From positions 1 to 64,000 of the forward strand of contig ONHF01000012.1 of assembly GCA_900317555.1 (NCBI GenBank): 64,000 nucleotides of DNA. The letters run 5' to 3'. Shown piece by piece: positions 1-7,759 of this stretch (positions are counted from its first letter, which is position 1; each line of letters starts with the position of its first letter). A program made the translations under genes and the position numbers. The stretch comes from an uncultured Lachnospiraceae bacterium. Its GTDB lineage: Bacteria > Bacillota > Clostridia > Lachnospirales > Lachnospiraceae. The notes under the pieces were generated by a model. That model made no database searches, was not told the origin of the DNA, and saw nothing but the letters and a program-made list of their open reading frames with translations.

Positions 1-81
1 AGCGACAGAAGCTTCGAGGAGATCATGCAGTTCCTTCAGTGTGACACCTCATCGGAGAATTCTGAGGACGTCGAGAGTTAA
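1..81 (+). CDS. C-terminal end of an unidentified protein (partial)
   Basis: An open frame enters from the left edge and ends at TAA (79-81). The visible 26 residues are polar and acidic and end in SSENSEDVES. They carry no recognisable domain. The 128 bases to the next start contain no clear terminator, so cotranscription with the antiporter is possible. The evidence is only an open frame on the same strand as the following gene, so identity and even coding status are uncertain. Confidence 0.45.
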   Translation, partial: SDRSFEEIMQFLQCDTSSENSEDVES

Positions 82-209
82 TTCTTAGGAAAATCACATT
101 GAAAGGAATGAGCCCCACTGATATCAGCATGTATTCGATTAGTCTTGAAAAGTCGCCCTGCATGTGAGGTTCTTCTCAGAAAACTTATAACAGAAAGGAA
201 ATGTAAGAA

Positions 210-1427
210 ATGATGCTGCTTCGCTGGATTCTTGTTCTGGTCATTGCCTTCTTTGCAGGCAAGCTCATCTCTAAACTGAAAATGCCTGCGATCCTCGGCT
301 GGCTCATCGCCGGCATGCTCCTCGGACCGCATGCGGCGGGCCTCATGCCGCAGAGTCTCCTGGATGCCTCGTGGTATAAAATCTGCATCACCTGGATGCA
401 GTGTGCCTTCGGCCTGATGCTCGGCACAGAACTGGTCTGGAGCAAAATCGGCTCCTACGGAAAAGCCCTGATCGTGACGACGCTCACGCAGTCTCTTGGC
501 ACCTTCCTTATTATCTCCGCCGTCTTCGCTGCAGTCTTTGCAGTACAGGGCGTTCCTCTCTTTCTCGCCCTCGCATTCGGCGGCATCGCCCTTGCGACCG
601 CGCCGGCACCGGCGCTCTCCATCGTGCAGGAATTCCACACAAAAGGACCGGTGACGGATACACTCCTGCCCATGGCAGTTCTCGATGATATCGTAGGCAT
701 TGTCGTCTTCTTCAGCGTCAACTCCTATATCGCAAGCCGTGTCTCTGGTGGGGCCGTTCCGCTCTCCATGATCCCCGTAATGATTCTTCTGCCCATCGCC
801 ATCGGCGCCGTGCCCGGGATTGCTGCAGGCCTTCTTCTCAAAAAGCGGCCAGGGAAGGCCGGCACACTGGCCATCCTCATCGCCGGTATCACAGCCACGG
901 CAGCGATCGGCCTGTATTTCAACACGAGGGTCTTTACGAATATCACGCTGAACTACATGCTGATGGGCGTCTCATTCTCCGCCGTGTTCTCCAACATCAT
1001 TCCGGAAATGCACCTGGACTACGTGACCAGCACCTTCCAGCCGATCCTCTCTGTCAGCCTTCTGGCCGCCATCGTCGACCTCGGCGCGCCGCTCGACTAT
1101 CACCTCATTGTCGGCGCAGGGCTCTATACCTTCATCTACATTGCAGCGAGAGCGGCAGGCAAGTACTGCGGTGCCAGATTCGGCGCTGCCATTATGAAAA
1201 TGCCGGCAACCGTCCGCAAATACCTTGGCCTCACGCTCCTGCCCCACTCCGGCGTGTCCCTTGTTTTCACAGGAATTGTGTGCGGCGTCCTGCAGACGAA
1301 TGCGCCTGACCTCGCCTCTATCGTAAAGGGCACAATCGCCGCAGCCGCCGTCATCAACGAGATCATCGCCGTCTTTGCAGCAAAGAAAGGATTTCAGCTC
1401 GCAGGCGAGATTCCGGACAGGCAATAA
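210..1427 (+). CDS. Cation:proton antiporter, CPA2/KefB-like membrane domain
   Basis: The 405-residue protein is almost entirely hydrophobic, with about 11-13 predicted membrane segments. It begins with the typical CPA2 pattern: a first helix, then a GKLISKLKMPAILGWLIAGMLLGP-type second helix seen in Na+/H+ and K+/H+ exchangers. The motif DDIVG near residues 154-158 matches the conserved double-acidic site of this superfamily. No RCK/TrkA-N nucleotide-binding domain follows, so this is a membrane-only version. Family knowledge predicts exchange of Na+ or K+ for protons at the cytoplasmic membrane. The ATG at 210 follows AGAAAGGAAA. It converges with the sensor kinase gene on the other strand. 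The ion specificity cannot be read from the sequence. Confidence 0.85.
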   Translation: MMLLRWILVLVIAFFAGKLISKLKMPAILGWLIAGMLLGPHAAGLMPQSLLDASWYKICITWMQCAFGLMLGTELVWSKIGSYGKALIVTTLTQSLGTFLIISAVFAAVFAVQGVPLFLALAFGGIALATAPAPALSIVQEFHTKGPVTDTLLPMAVLDDIVGIVVFFSVNSYIASRVSGGAVPLSMIPVMILLPIAIGAVPGIAAGLLLKKRPGKAGTLAILIAGITATAAIGLYFNTRVFTNITLNYMLMGVSFSAVFSNIIPEMHLDYVTSTFQPILSVSLLAAIVDLGAPLDYHLIVGAGLYTFIYIAARAAGKYCGARFGAAIMKMPATVRKYLGLTLLPHSGVSLVFTGIVCGVLQTNAPDLASIVKGTIAAAAVINEIIAVFAAKKGFQLAGEIPDRQ

Positions 1428-1441
1428 AGACACCATGAGCC

Positions 1442-1479
1442 GGGCGATGCAATCATTAAAAAAGCCGCCCTCTTTTTTC
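1442..1479 (+). terminator. Possible Rho-independent terminator after the antiporter
   Basis: GGGCG (1442-1446) can pair with CGCCC (1466-1470), followed by TCTTTTTTC on the plus strand. The loop is long (19 nt), so the structure is weak, but its place between two convergent genes fits a terminator. Confidence 0.4.
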
Positions 1480-1487
1480 TTGCTCCT

Positions 1488-3356
1488 CTATTTTATTGTC
1501 AGGTAAACATCCGAGACAAACTTTCCCTCCTCAGCATTGAACTCCGCATTGCCGTCATAGAGCGCAGCCAGGTTGGCGACGCTCGTAAGCCCTATGCCGA
1601 CTTCATTCCGTTTGCTGGAAATATAATAGTGCCCCCACTTCCTCGGCTTCCCGGCCATACTGTTCTCCATATGGATGACGATGTGCCCCATGTGCTCGAC
1701 GACGCCGATGCGCAGATATCTGTCCTTATCCCCCGAAGGCATCCGGCTGATCGCCTCCGCTGCATTCTCCATAAGGTTTCCGATGATGAGGCAGATATTC
1801 GTAGACATGCGCTCGGAGAGGTCGGAAGGAAGAGAGATGTCTGCCGTCACCTTTGCTCCTGCGTTCTCAGCAGCCTGCGCGTAATAGGTGACGACGGCAT
1901 TGACGGCAATATTTTCCGTGTAACGGACATTCTTCGACTTTGGAATATTCTCACGCAGGAGCGATAGATGCGCGGCCAGCCGATCCAGCTGTCCCTTCCG
2001 GAGATAATCCTCGAGGATCGTAATCTGATGGCGGTAATCGTGGCGCTGCCTGCGCAACTCCTGCTCGTTGGCGAGGACAGTCTCCTGGTATTTTCTCTGC
2101 TCACTGACCTCCATGTTCATGATGGAGAGCTGGAACTCCTGCTCCTTTTCCTTGCGGGCAATAATTATGGATTTGCGGATTTCATTGCCGCCCACCACGC
2201 ACATGTACAGTCCGAACAGCATTTCCGTCAGGATGTAGCAGTGCGGATTGGAATAGCCGACACTGGCCATATAACGATAAATCTCGGCGGCAGCGCCGGA
2301 GCAGAGAATGCACATTGGTATGATCCAGAGAGCAGCCGCGCGATTCCTCCAGCGAATGGTTTCATAGAAGACGCCAATCGTAAAGGCATACTCCGAAACA
2401 GAAATAATGACCTGACAGATGAGGACACTCTGTGGGAACATGACCAGGCCCGTAAGCTGCAGAAGCAGCAGAACCGGCAGCAGAGCCATCAGAAAATGGC
2501 GCAGATGAACGAGCAGCCCTCCGCAGTGAAACTGCACACTCGTCTCCAGGAACAATTCCAGCGGAATGATCAGGCTGAAGAAACAGATGTAGCCGAATAA
2601 ATACCAGATATTAGGCCAATTGAATAAAAAGAGAATCGCATCGCAGGAAGAAATACCCCACCCCCCCGTCAGGGCCAGATGCGCGCCGAGCAGCAGAAAG
2701 AGCTTTCCCCTTGTGTCTTCAAAAATAATGAGCGGAGAAATCGCCATCAGAAGAATCCCGACAATAATCATGGTTGTGCTTTCCACGATCGTCAGGGCAT
2801 CCTTCATAAAATGCATGCGGAACAGTCCGCTCTGGTTGGAGAGATAAATCTTCGGGACAATAACTTCCCTGCGTGAATAAGAGGCCTTGTAATGAAGCGT
2901 TATGTGCACATTGCCAAGCTTATGCACCGGAATCAGATAGACGATCGTGCCCGGATCCTTCATAAAAGGAGGCCGTTCGTCCTTTGCGCCGTACGTAAAG
3001 ACCTGAACACCGTTCACATAAACAGTAAGAGGACAGAAGGCTGATCTCACATCGATGTAAGTATTCGTTTCACGGTTGTCAAAAGTGAGGTTCACCTCAA
3101 CATCCGTTCCGGGTGCCAGATTCTCAATTTTGTCAGGAAGCGTAATGTTCTTCTCTTTGCCGTCAATTGTTACTGTCGCGGTTGTGAGCTCTCTGACGGG
3201 AGCAGCGCTGCCGGCATAACGTCCGAACTGAATATGCGGCAGTGCGCAAAGGAACATAATCAAGCTGATGACCAAAATGCCAGCAACCCAGATCCTGTTC
3301 GTCCACGATTTGATTTTTTCTTTTATCTCTTCTCTATGTGTCTTTTGATCTTCCAT
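1488..3356 (-). CDS. GHKL sensor histidine kinase with multi-pass membrane sensor
   Basis: This is the sensor of a LytTR-type two-component system. From the start chosen here (622 residues) it has a first membrane helix (about 24-43), a beta-rich outside domain (about 45-185, with VYVNGVQVF), seven or so membrane helices (about 190-395), a coiled coil, and a GHKL kinase module. The kinase has phospho-acceptor His439 in QRHDYRHQ, N-box Asn531 in IIGNLMENAAEA and a GIGL G-box near 587. An ATG 57 bases upstream (3413) is also in frame, but a terminator-like hairpin (3379-3407) lies inside that extension, so the ATG at 3356 with AGAGGA upstream is preferred. The response regulator lies immediately upstream. 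The ligand is unknown; the layout resembles 7TMR-DISM and AgrC-like sensors. Confidence 0.82.
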   Translation of the reverse strand: MEDQKTHREEIKEKIKSWTNRIWVAGILVISLIMFLCALPHIQFGRYAGSAAPVRELTTATVTIDGKEKNITLPDKIENLAPGTDVEVNLTFDNRETNTYIDVRSAFCPLTVYVNGVQVFTYGAKDERPPFMKDPGTIVYLIPVHKLGNVHITLHYKASYSRREVIVPKIYLSNQSGLFRMHFMKDALTIVESTTMIIVGILLMAISPLIIFEDTRGKLFLLLGAHLALTGGWGISSCDAILFLFNWPNIWYLFGYICFFSLIIPLELFLETSVQFHCGGLLVHLRHFLMALLPVLLLLQLTGLVMFPQSVLICQVIISVSEYAFTIGVFYETIRWRNRAAALWIIPMCILCSGAAAEIYRYMASVGYSNPHCYILTEMLFGLYMCVVGGNEIRKSIIIARKEKEQEFQLSIMNMEVSEQRKYQETVLANEQELRRQRHDYRHQITILEDYLRKGQLDRLAAHLSLLRENIPKSKNVRYTENIAVNAVVTYYAQAAENAGAKVTADISLPSDLSERMSTNICLIIGNLMENAAEAISRMPSGDKDRYLRIGVVEHMGHIVIHMENSMAGKPRKWGHYYISSKRNEVGIGLTSVANLAALYDGNAEFNAEEGKFVSDVYLTIK

Positions 3357-3378
3357 ATACTGGTTTATTCCTCTGCAT

Positions 3379-3407
3379 AAAAAAAGAAGAGGGGTTTGTT
3401 CCTCTTC
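3379..3407 (-). terminator. Terminator or attenuator between response regulator and kinase
   Basis: On the minus strand GAAGAGG, an 8-nt loop, CCTCTTC and seven T residues form a compact intrinsic terminator. It lies between the response regulator stop (3501) and the kinase ATG (3356), so it probably lowers kinase expression relative to the regulator. It also argues against the upstream kinase start at 3413. Confidence 0.6.
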
Positions 3408-3500
3408 CTTCATTGTATTTCAAATCATGGAAAATGAGAAATACAGCGTCCATATTTAACAATATTTTACATGGTCTGCGCACGGAATATTGCCGCCTTC

Positions 3501-4262
3501 TTATCCTGATGATTTCTCCTGTTCACTGTTATTACCCGACTGACTCCAGGCTTGTGCGACAGAAAAAAGATACTGCTCGTAGGTACGTTTTGCCGCAAAG
3601 AAGCCCCGTCTGCTGATGTGTACCTGAGAATTATCTTCCATGACAAAGGTCAGCAGATCTCTGTCGATGCTGCGGATCTTGGACAGATTGACAAGATAGC
3701 TCTTGTGGCAGCGGTAGAAATTCTGTCCCTCAAACTTACTCTCTTCCCCATTGAGCGTTCCACGGATCACAATCTCTTCCTTATCTTCCATATGGATGAT
3801 CAGTTTTCTCTCGATCTGTTCCACATAGAGAATCCGGTCAAACGGTACGCGCACCCGGGAATCTCCTGTCCCCGATTCGAAATGAGGCTCCACATCCTTT
3901 TTCATGACCACGTACCGCAGCAGATCCTCAATCTCTTCCTTCTTGACCGGCTTTTCCAGGTATCTGGCCGCGTGAAGCCGGTAGGATTCGAGAGCAAAAT
4001 CGCTGCTGGTGGTTGCAAAGGCTGTCACAACACGGCTGTCTATCCCACGAATTTGCTCCAAAGCATTCACCCCTGTCATGCCGTTCATAAAGATATCCAG
4101 GATGAGAAGATCATATCTGCCCGGATAAAAGGCCTTCAGAAGATCCTCGGCATTTTCATATGCCTCCACTGAAACGTCCTGTGCGGATTCCGTGAGCATG
4201 CCGAGCAGACGGATGCGCTCCTCCCGGTTGTCTTCACAGATTCCAATCTTCAGTCGTTCCAA
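3501..4262 (-). CDS. LytTR-family response regulator
   Basis: The 253-residue cytoplasmic DNA-binding regulator is presumed to be phosphorylated by the kinase encoded next to it. Residues 1-120 form a receiver domain with the acidic pair Glu10/Asp11, phospho-acceptor Asp56 in LILDIFMNG and Lys104 in LEKP. Residues about 130-235 form a LytTR domain, with FYRCHKSYLVNLSKI and VHISRR typical of AgrA/LytR proteins. The start is TTG at 4262, set by AAGGAGG eight bases upstream; no ATG fits as well. The polar Ser/Gln/Glu tail is unusual but short. Target genes are unknown; the adjacent antiporter and Nim gene are only candidates by position. Confidence 0.85.
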   Translation of the reverse strand: MERLKIGICEDNREERIRLLGMLTESAQDVSVEAYENAEDLLKAFYPGRYDLLILDIFMNGMTGVNALEQIRGIDSRVVTAFATTSSDFALESYRLHAARYLEKPVKKEEIEDLLRYVVMKKDVEPHFESGTGDSRVRVPFDRILYVEQIERKLIIHMEDKEEIVIRGTLNGEESKFEGQNFYRCHKSYLVNLSKIRSIDRDLLTFVMEDNSQVHISRRGFFAAKRTYEQYLFSVAQAWSQSGNNSEQEKSSG

Positions 4263-4655
4263 TGGTGAATCCTCCTTGAGAATCAGATTTTGACGCTGGA
4301 TACCCTGTCCTCCTTAAACTTTATCACATTGCGTCTGCTGTACGGTGTTGGCTGCGCATTCTTTTTTTGAAGGCCCTGCACACATTTTCAATAAAGGCAT
4401 CCTTTTCGCCTGTGTCCACAGGTGTGCGGACACCTTCTCTCTTTCCTGTCATGAAACTAAATTCCTCAGTCCTGATTTTTTCTTTGTTCTCAGTCTTTAT
4501 TTTCTGCTCTCATATTCCGCCTCTTCTATATTGAACCATCCGTTTTCACGAAACATAACAGTAAAGGGCAACCGTCGCCATGCGACAGCTGCCCCGCTGT
4601 TAGGATTTTCTATATCTATAAGTTGTATGCAATTATACAGTCAATCTGTTCTCTG
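4263..4655. other. Intergenic region upstream of the two-component operon
   Basis: The 393 bases contain no convincing open frame. The left end holds the ribosome site of the response regulator. Positions 4411-4434 can form a small GTGTCC/GGACAC hairpin, and the right part holds the terminator of the Nim-like gene. The stretch is AT-richer than its neighbours and probably contains the response regulator promoter, but I could not single out a confident -35/-10 pair. Confidence 0.5.
4566..4594 (-). terminator. Terminator of the Nim-like gene
   Basis: On the minus strand GGGCA, an internal loop, TGTCGC, ATG loop, GCGACG and TGCCC form a hairpin followed by TTTACTG. It lies about 60 bases after the stop of the Nim-like gene. 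The U-tract is short. Confidence 0.5.
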
Positions 4656-5153
4656 TCACTTGTTTTTCCCCGGCGCCGGTTTCCTGGATTTTGCCGTCAC
4701 TTCACTTAGAGTGACCTTAATCACACTGACGGAGGAAGCCATCTGCGGCGTGATGACAAAGGCACGGCCGGTCTGATGCTTCATGAGCAGCTCCAAACCA
4801 TGAATCTTCTCTACCTCGTCCTCTACGACTTCCGCCATCCCGCGCCCTATGACAGACGCATACTCGGCCCCATAGGCACAGGGTATATCTCCCCCGGATA
4901 CAATTGCCTCATCACAGTCCAGCTCCACACAGACATGAGGATTTCTCCGGATCAGATCGAGCTTGTGTCCCTCTCTGGCGCCATGCATGTAAAACATATA
5001 CTGCCCGCTCTCCTCATTTTGCTCATAGCCGTAATGCAGTGGAACAATGTAAGGAAATTCGCCGTCATGCAGGCCAAGATGTAAAATTCTGGTCTTCCGG
5101 ATAATGGCTTCAATTTCCTCTGGTGCTGTGATCTCCCGATCCTTTCTTCTCAT
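4656..5153 (-). CDS. Nim-like flavoprotein, pyridoxamine 5'-phosphate oxidase family
   Basis: The 165-residue protein has the split beta-barrel pattern of the FMN-binding PNPOx-like/NimA family: RILHLGLHDGEFPYIVPLHYGY, then FYMHGAREGHKLDLIRRNPHVC and YASVIGRGMAEVVED. NimA proteins reduce nitroimidazoles, but most members have undetermined electron-transfer or flavin roles, so drug resistance should not be assumed. The ATG at 5153 follows AAAGGAG at six bases. It stands alone between the AraC fusion gene and the two-component operon, with its own terminator. A related gene of similar length lies at 7760-8239, on the other side of the mobile-element remnant. Confidence 0.8.
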   Translation of the reverse strand: MRRKDREITAPEEIEAIIRKTRILHLGLHDGEFPYIVPLHYGYEQNEESGQYMFYMHGAREGHKLDLIRRNPHVCVELDCDEAIVSGGDIPCAYGAEYASVIGRGMAEVVEDEVEKIHGLELLMKHQTGRAFVITPQMASSVSVIKVTLSEVTAKSRKPAPGKNK

Positions 5154-5382
5154 ACTAATCTCCTTTCAGTTCCCTCTCTATCCCCTGTGGAAGGAACTCA
5201 TCCATAAAATGCGATGCTCCATCCGAGAATATAAACCTCCATCCCCGCCAGCAGGAATACGCCCCGAAAGGTTGATTTCAGTAAAGAGAAAATTACACTC
5301 TATCCCCCTGCCGCGCGGGCACTCCTTCTGTCCTGAATATCTCCTGCACTTGAGTAACCACCACTTCCCGCGCGTCAGGTCA

Positions 5383-6531
5383 TCAATCCATCTCTGTGCT
5401 GTCCTCCTTTAAACGATATCTGTACGGCGTTACGCCATACTGTCTGTGGAACAGGCGAGTGAGATGGCTCTGGTCACTGAAGTGCAGCAGCCCTGCAATC
5501 TCAGGGATGCTGACTGTCGTCTCCCGAAGAAGAAGTGCCGCGCGCTCAAGCTTCTTCCTGATGACGAACTGGTGAACAGATTCTCCACTCTCCTTTCTGA
5601 AAACTGCAGAAAGCCGGCTCGCGCTCAGTCCCACCGCAGATGCAATTTCCTCTGTGGTCAGCACGCTGTCAGAGTGTCCTTCAATGTAATCAATCGCGCT
5701 CCTGACATGAACTGAAAAGCGCCGCTGCCCGGCAGCCTTTGCAGTCTTCCGGCACAGTTGCACAAGGCACTCTCTGCGGAAACGCTCCAGTTCACTCTCT
5801 CTGCCAATATGAACTGCACTCTGGCACCAGACATGTGTAAGCTCAGAGGCTTCAAATGCAGAGAGGCCTCCCTGCACCGCCGCATCTGCTGCGCCCTGCA
5901 GTTCACAAACCGTCTGATATCTGGCATCCTGAAGAGGATCACCTGTAATATATAGCAGTGTATTCTGCGGCTGCAGCAATGCCTCTGACAACATAGCTTC
6001 GTCTCCTCTTCTGACTGCATCACAGAAATCCGCACCTGTGTCCCCTGCGGTACACACCTCCGAATCTTCCCGGCAGGTCTCTTCCGCAACTGAAGTGGGA
6101 TAGGTGAGTTCGTAGAGCTTTGCTGCATGGAGGTCGAGGTACATCACGTTGCTGAGGCACTGACCGCCGACGATCTTGTTCCGGAATACCCGGGTGATGA
6201 CCCCCAGGTTTTCGAGAAATACCAGCGCGTCCTTGATCTGTTTCCTGCTCAGGCTGAACTGATCGGATAACGCGGCGTAGCTCCTCTGCAGGAGATCATC
6301 GCGGAACTTCTGCTGCATGCCGGTGGTTTTTCCACTTCTTTCATCGCGGATTTCCGTAGGACGGTACCAGTAGACGATATCCGCAAGGAGGATGATGGCG
6401 TTCAGGTAGGGCTTTCCTCCAGGTGTCTGAATGGTCTGATACCAGGTGTTCGGGATGACATTCCCGGAGATGTGCATCTTTCCTACAGCGTATACTGCAG
6501 GGTTCGTGGCTGCCTGTGCGTTACTACTCAT
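5383..6531 (-). CDS. Fusion of mobile-element winged-helix protein and AraC regulator
   Basis: The 382-residue protein joins two unrelated modules in one frame. Residues about 30-145 (LLADIVYWYRP, LLQRSYAALSDQFSLSRKQIK, NVMYLDLHAAKLYELTYP) resemble winged-helix replication or organiser proteins of plasmids and integrative elements. Residues about 165-376 look like a complete AraC-family regulator: a helical region (VRRGDEAML, GGLSAFEASELTHVW) followed by the two helix-turn-helix motifs (about 278-375, LTTEEIASAVGLSASRLS and SIPEIAGLLHFSDQSHLTRLF). The junction falls near residues 145-165 (about 6039-6099). AAAGGA eight bases upstream sets the ATG, which overlaps the excisionase-like gene by eight bases. 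It probably arose by recombination at an element boundary. DNA-binding targets are unknown. Confidence 0.72.
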   Translation of the reverse strand: MSSNAQAATNPAVYAVGKMHISGNVIPNTWYQTIQTPGGKPYLNAIILLADIVYWYRPTEIRDERSGKTTGMQQKFRDDLLQRSYAALSDQFSLSRKQIKDALVFLENLGVITRVFRNKIVGGQCLSNVMYLDLHAAKLYELTYPTSVAEETCREDSEVCTAGDTGADFCDAVRRGDEAMLSEALLQPQNTLLYITGDPLQDARYQTVCELQGAADAAVQGGLSAFEASELTHVWCQSAVHIGRESELERFRRECLVQLCRKTAKAAGQRRFSVHVRSAIDYIEGHSDSVLTTEEIASAVGLSASRLSAVFRKESGESVHQFVIRKKLERAALLLRETTVSIPEIAGLLHFSDQSHLTRLFHRQYGVTPYRYRLKEDSTEMD

Positions 6532-7066
6532 CTATGCTGTCCTTTCTGCGCTCCTTCTCGAGGAACGCGTTGATTTCTGTGATGACCTTCTTCCGGGTCG
6601 GAGAATCGGATCGGGATGTCAGATAGGATTCTGACGCCATGTATCGGATCAGCTCCCTCTTTGGAATGTGATAGATCTGCTTGATCTGTACTGCCTTGAT
6701 TGTCCCGTCTCCAATGAGCCGCTGAAGCTGCATTACGGATATGCCGCAGATGCAGCTTGCCTCCTGGGTGAGCAGGACGTCCCTGACAGTCTGGTATTTC
6801 CCGGTCAGAAACTGATGGATTTTTATGTACCGTGCACTGTCGGAGATGGTCTTCTGCCGCATTTCAATCAGTCGGATGACGTCCTCCCGGTGAATCCGGT
6901 AATAGTGCAGCTTTCCATCGATGCAGCTCTCGTACTCAATCGCGCCGCTCTTTATGATCAGATAGACGGATCGCTTGGAGAGACCCATCATCTCCATCAT
7001 CTGCTTCTCCGTGACATACTCTGGAAACTTCATGCGGACCTTTGCGACATCAATGTATTTTTTCAT
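6524..7066 (-). CDS. Excisionase-like protein with two helix-turn-helix domains
   Basis: The 180-residue protein carries two MerR/excisionase-type DNA-binding units. The first (about 17-65, YVTEKQMMEMMGLSKRSVYLIIKSGAI, YYRIHREDVIRLI) and the second (about 98-145, LLTQEASCICGISVMQLQRLIGDGTIKAV, YHIPKRELIRYM) have the same helix-turn-helix plus wing order. Such proteins direct excision or control replication genes in integrative elements. It overlaps the downstream fusion gene (ATG inside its end), so the two are translationally linked. The long leader contains a terminator and alternative hairpins, suggesting attenuation. No integrase gene accompanies it, and the tRNA-Ser fragment lies about 270 bases upstream. 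Calling it an excisionase rather than a replication regulator is inference. Confidence 0.68.
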   Translation of the reverse strand: MKKYIDVAKVRMKFPEYVTEKQMMEMMGLSKRSVYLIIKSGAIEYESCIDGKLHYYRIHREDVIRLIEMRQKTISDSARYIKIHQFLTGKYQTVRDVLLTQEASCICGISVMQLQRLIGDGTIKAVQIKQIYHIPKRELIRYMASESYLTSRSDSPTRKKVITEINAFLEKERRKDSIDE

Positions 7067-7099
7067 CTGGTGGTACTGACTCCTTTCGTCAATAAAAAC

Positions 7100-7175
7100 A
7101 GAGAGAACCTTTTCGGATTCTCTCTGCTAGGCTGCGGGGGAGAGGAGAGAGTTCTCTCTTTGGTTCTCTCCAAAG
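7100..7175 (-). promoter_or_regulatory. Leader with terminator and competing hairpins (putative attenuator)
   Basis: On the minus strand AGAGAGAA (7125-7118), a 10-nt loop and TTCTCTCT (7107-7100) followed by GTTTTTATT form an intrinsic terminator about 30 bases before the excisionase-like ATG. Upstream, CTTTGG/CCAAAG (7058-7075 region: 7058 is outside; the arms are 7158-7163 and 7170-7175) and GGAGAGA/TCTCTCC (7144-7150 and 7165-7171) can form mutually exclusive stems that share GAGAGA sequences with the terminator arm. This layout fits transcription attenuation. Confidence 0.5.
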
Positions 7176-7281
7176 CCCGCTACAATGTGAAATTTTGAGA
7201 AGTGCTGATGCACGTTGGTTTTGCGGCACTGGCGGAATAAAGGTGCTGGATTTTGGCTCAGACAGGGGATTTTCAAGAATA

Positions 7282-7315
7282 TCAAGACTTATTCAAACTT
7301 ATTTATAAGTCTTGA
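7282..7315. repeat. 11-bp inverted repeat beside the attachment site
   Basis: TCAAGACTTAT (7282-7292) and ATAAGTCTTGA (7305-7315) are perfect inverted copies separated by 12 AT-rich bases. They lie 22 bases from the tRNA-Ser fragment, a position where recombinase or excisionase arm sites occur. There is no T-tract, so a terminator is unlikely. Confidence 0.6.
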
Positions 7316-7336
7316 CATTAATTTCAAACCGTGTTC

Positions 7337-7392
7337 CTCGAAATGCGTTAGGCCGGGTGACCGGTGCGTGGGTTCGAATCCCATGCTCTCCG
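7337..7392 (+). other. tRNA-Ser(CGA) 3' fragment, putative integration attachment site
   Basis: The 56 bases read as a tRNA-Ser from the anticodon loop (CTCGAAA, anticodon CGA) through a long variable arm (CCGG-GTGA-CCGG), T-arm (GTGGG TTCGAAT CCCAT), 3' acceptor strand (GCTCTCC) and discriminator G. Bases just upstream do not pair as an anticodon stem and no 5' half is present, so this is a fragment. The anticodon-loop-to-3'-end segment is exactly what tyrosine recombinases duplicate on integration into tRNA genes. The fragment's orientation puts the element to its left, where the excisionase-like gene lies. The intact tRNA is not in this window. Confidence 0.75.
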
Positions 7393-7400
7393 TGATGCAG

Positions 7401-7442
7401 AAAAGCGTAGAAACGTTGAGTTATCAACGGTTTTACGCTTTT
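7401..7442 (+). terminator. Terminator downstream of the tRNA-Ser fragment
   Basis: AAAAGCGTA and AAACGTTGA pair with TCAACG, TTT and TACGCTTTT, giving a stem of about 18 pairs with single-base bulges and a GTTA loop, followed by TTCTTTT. It begins eight bases after the tRNA fragment and is probably the original terminator of the chromosomal tRNA-Ser gene, left on this side by integration. Confidence 0.7.
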
Positions 7443-7571
7443 TTCTTTTGTATTCAGCCTGATTTGCTTTTCTATAATCAGCAGCAATATGAATCCGATG
7501 AGCATTCATATTGCAGTCGCGAGTATCTCTCCCGCCCTTGCCAATACAATATGCACTGCACACCCCATTTT

Positions 7572-7680
7572 GCATAGATTTTTCAAGACAAACTAAAAAG
7601 CGCGAGCCGTATTGCATAGATTTTGATTATTTCTATGCAATACGGGCTCGCGCCGCTCATTTGTCTTGAAATATTCATGC
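7572..7680. repeat. 109-nt imperfect palindrome
   Basis: The left arm (7572-7620) and right arm (7632-7680) are imperfect reverse complements centred at 7626. The best-matched parts are GCGCGAGCC-GTATTGCATAGA with TCTATGCAATAC-GGGCTCGCGC and TTTCAAGACAAA with TTTGTCTTGAAA, and both outer ends carry GCAT or ATGC. The words ATTGCAT and TGCATAGA recur nearby. It contains no open frame. It may be a miniature inverted-repeat element, a recombination site or a large hairpin after the Nim-like gene. Confidence 0.65.
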
Positions 7681-7759
7681 AATATCGCAGGATGAAGGTG
7701 TATTGCATGATGCGGATAGATCACCGGCAGATTGTAGGATATTTCCGGCCCGCGCCCGT

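Larger units (their letters stand above)
7067..7759. other. Non-coding element-boundary region
   Basis: The 693 bases hold no credible gene. From left to right they contain the excisionase leader (7100-7175), an 11-bp inverted repeat (7282-7315), the tRNA-Ser 3' fragment (7337-7392), a strong plus-strand terminator (7401-7442) and a 109-nt imperfect palindrome (7572-7680). The heptamer TCAAGAC or its complement occurs in both the 11-bp inverted repeat and the large palindrome. Open frames here encode strings such as GIRTHAP and DSNPRTGHP, well-known false translations of tRNA 3' ends. Confidence 0.7.

Noticed and set aside
7299-7617. Small minus-strand open frames encoding GIRTHAP and DSNPRTGHP strings
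   Set aside because: These are well-known false translations of tRNA 3' ends; here they read through the tRNA-Ser fragment backwards.
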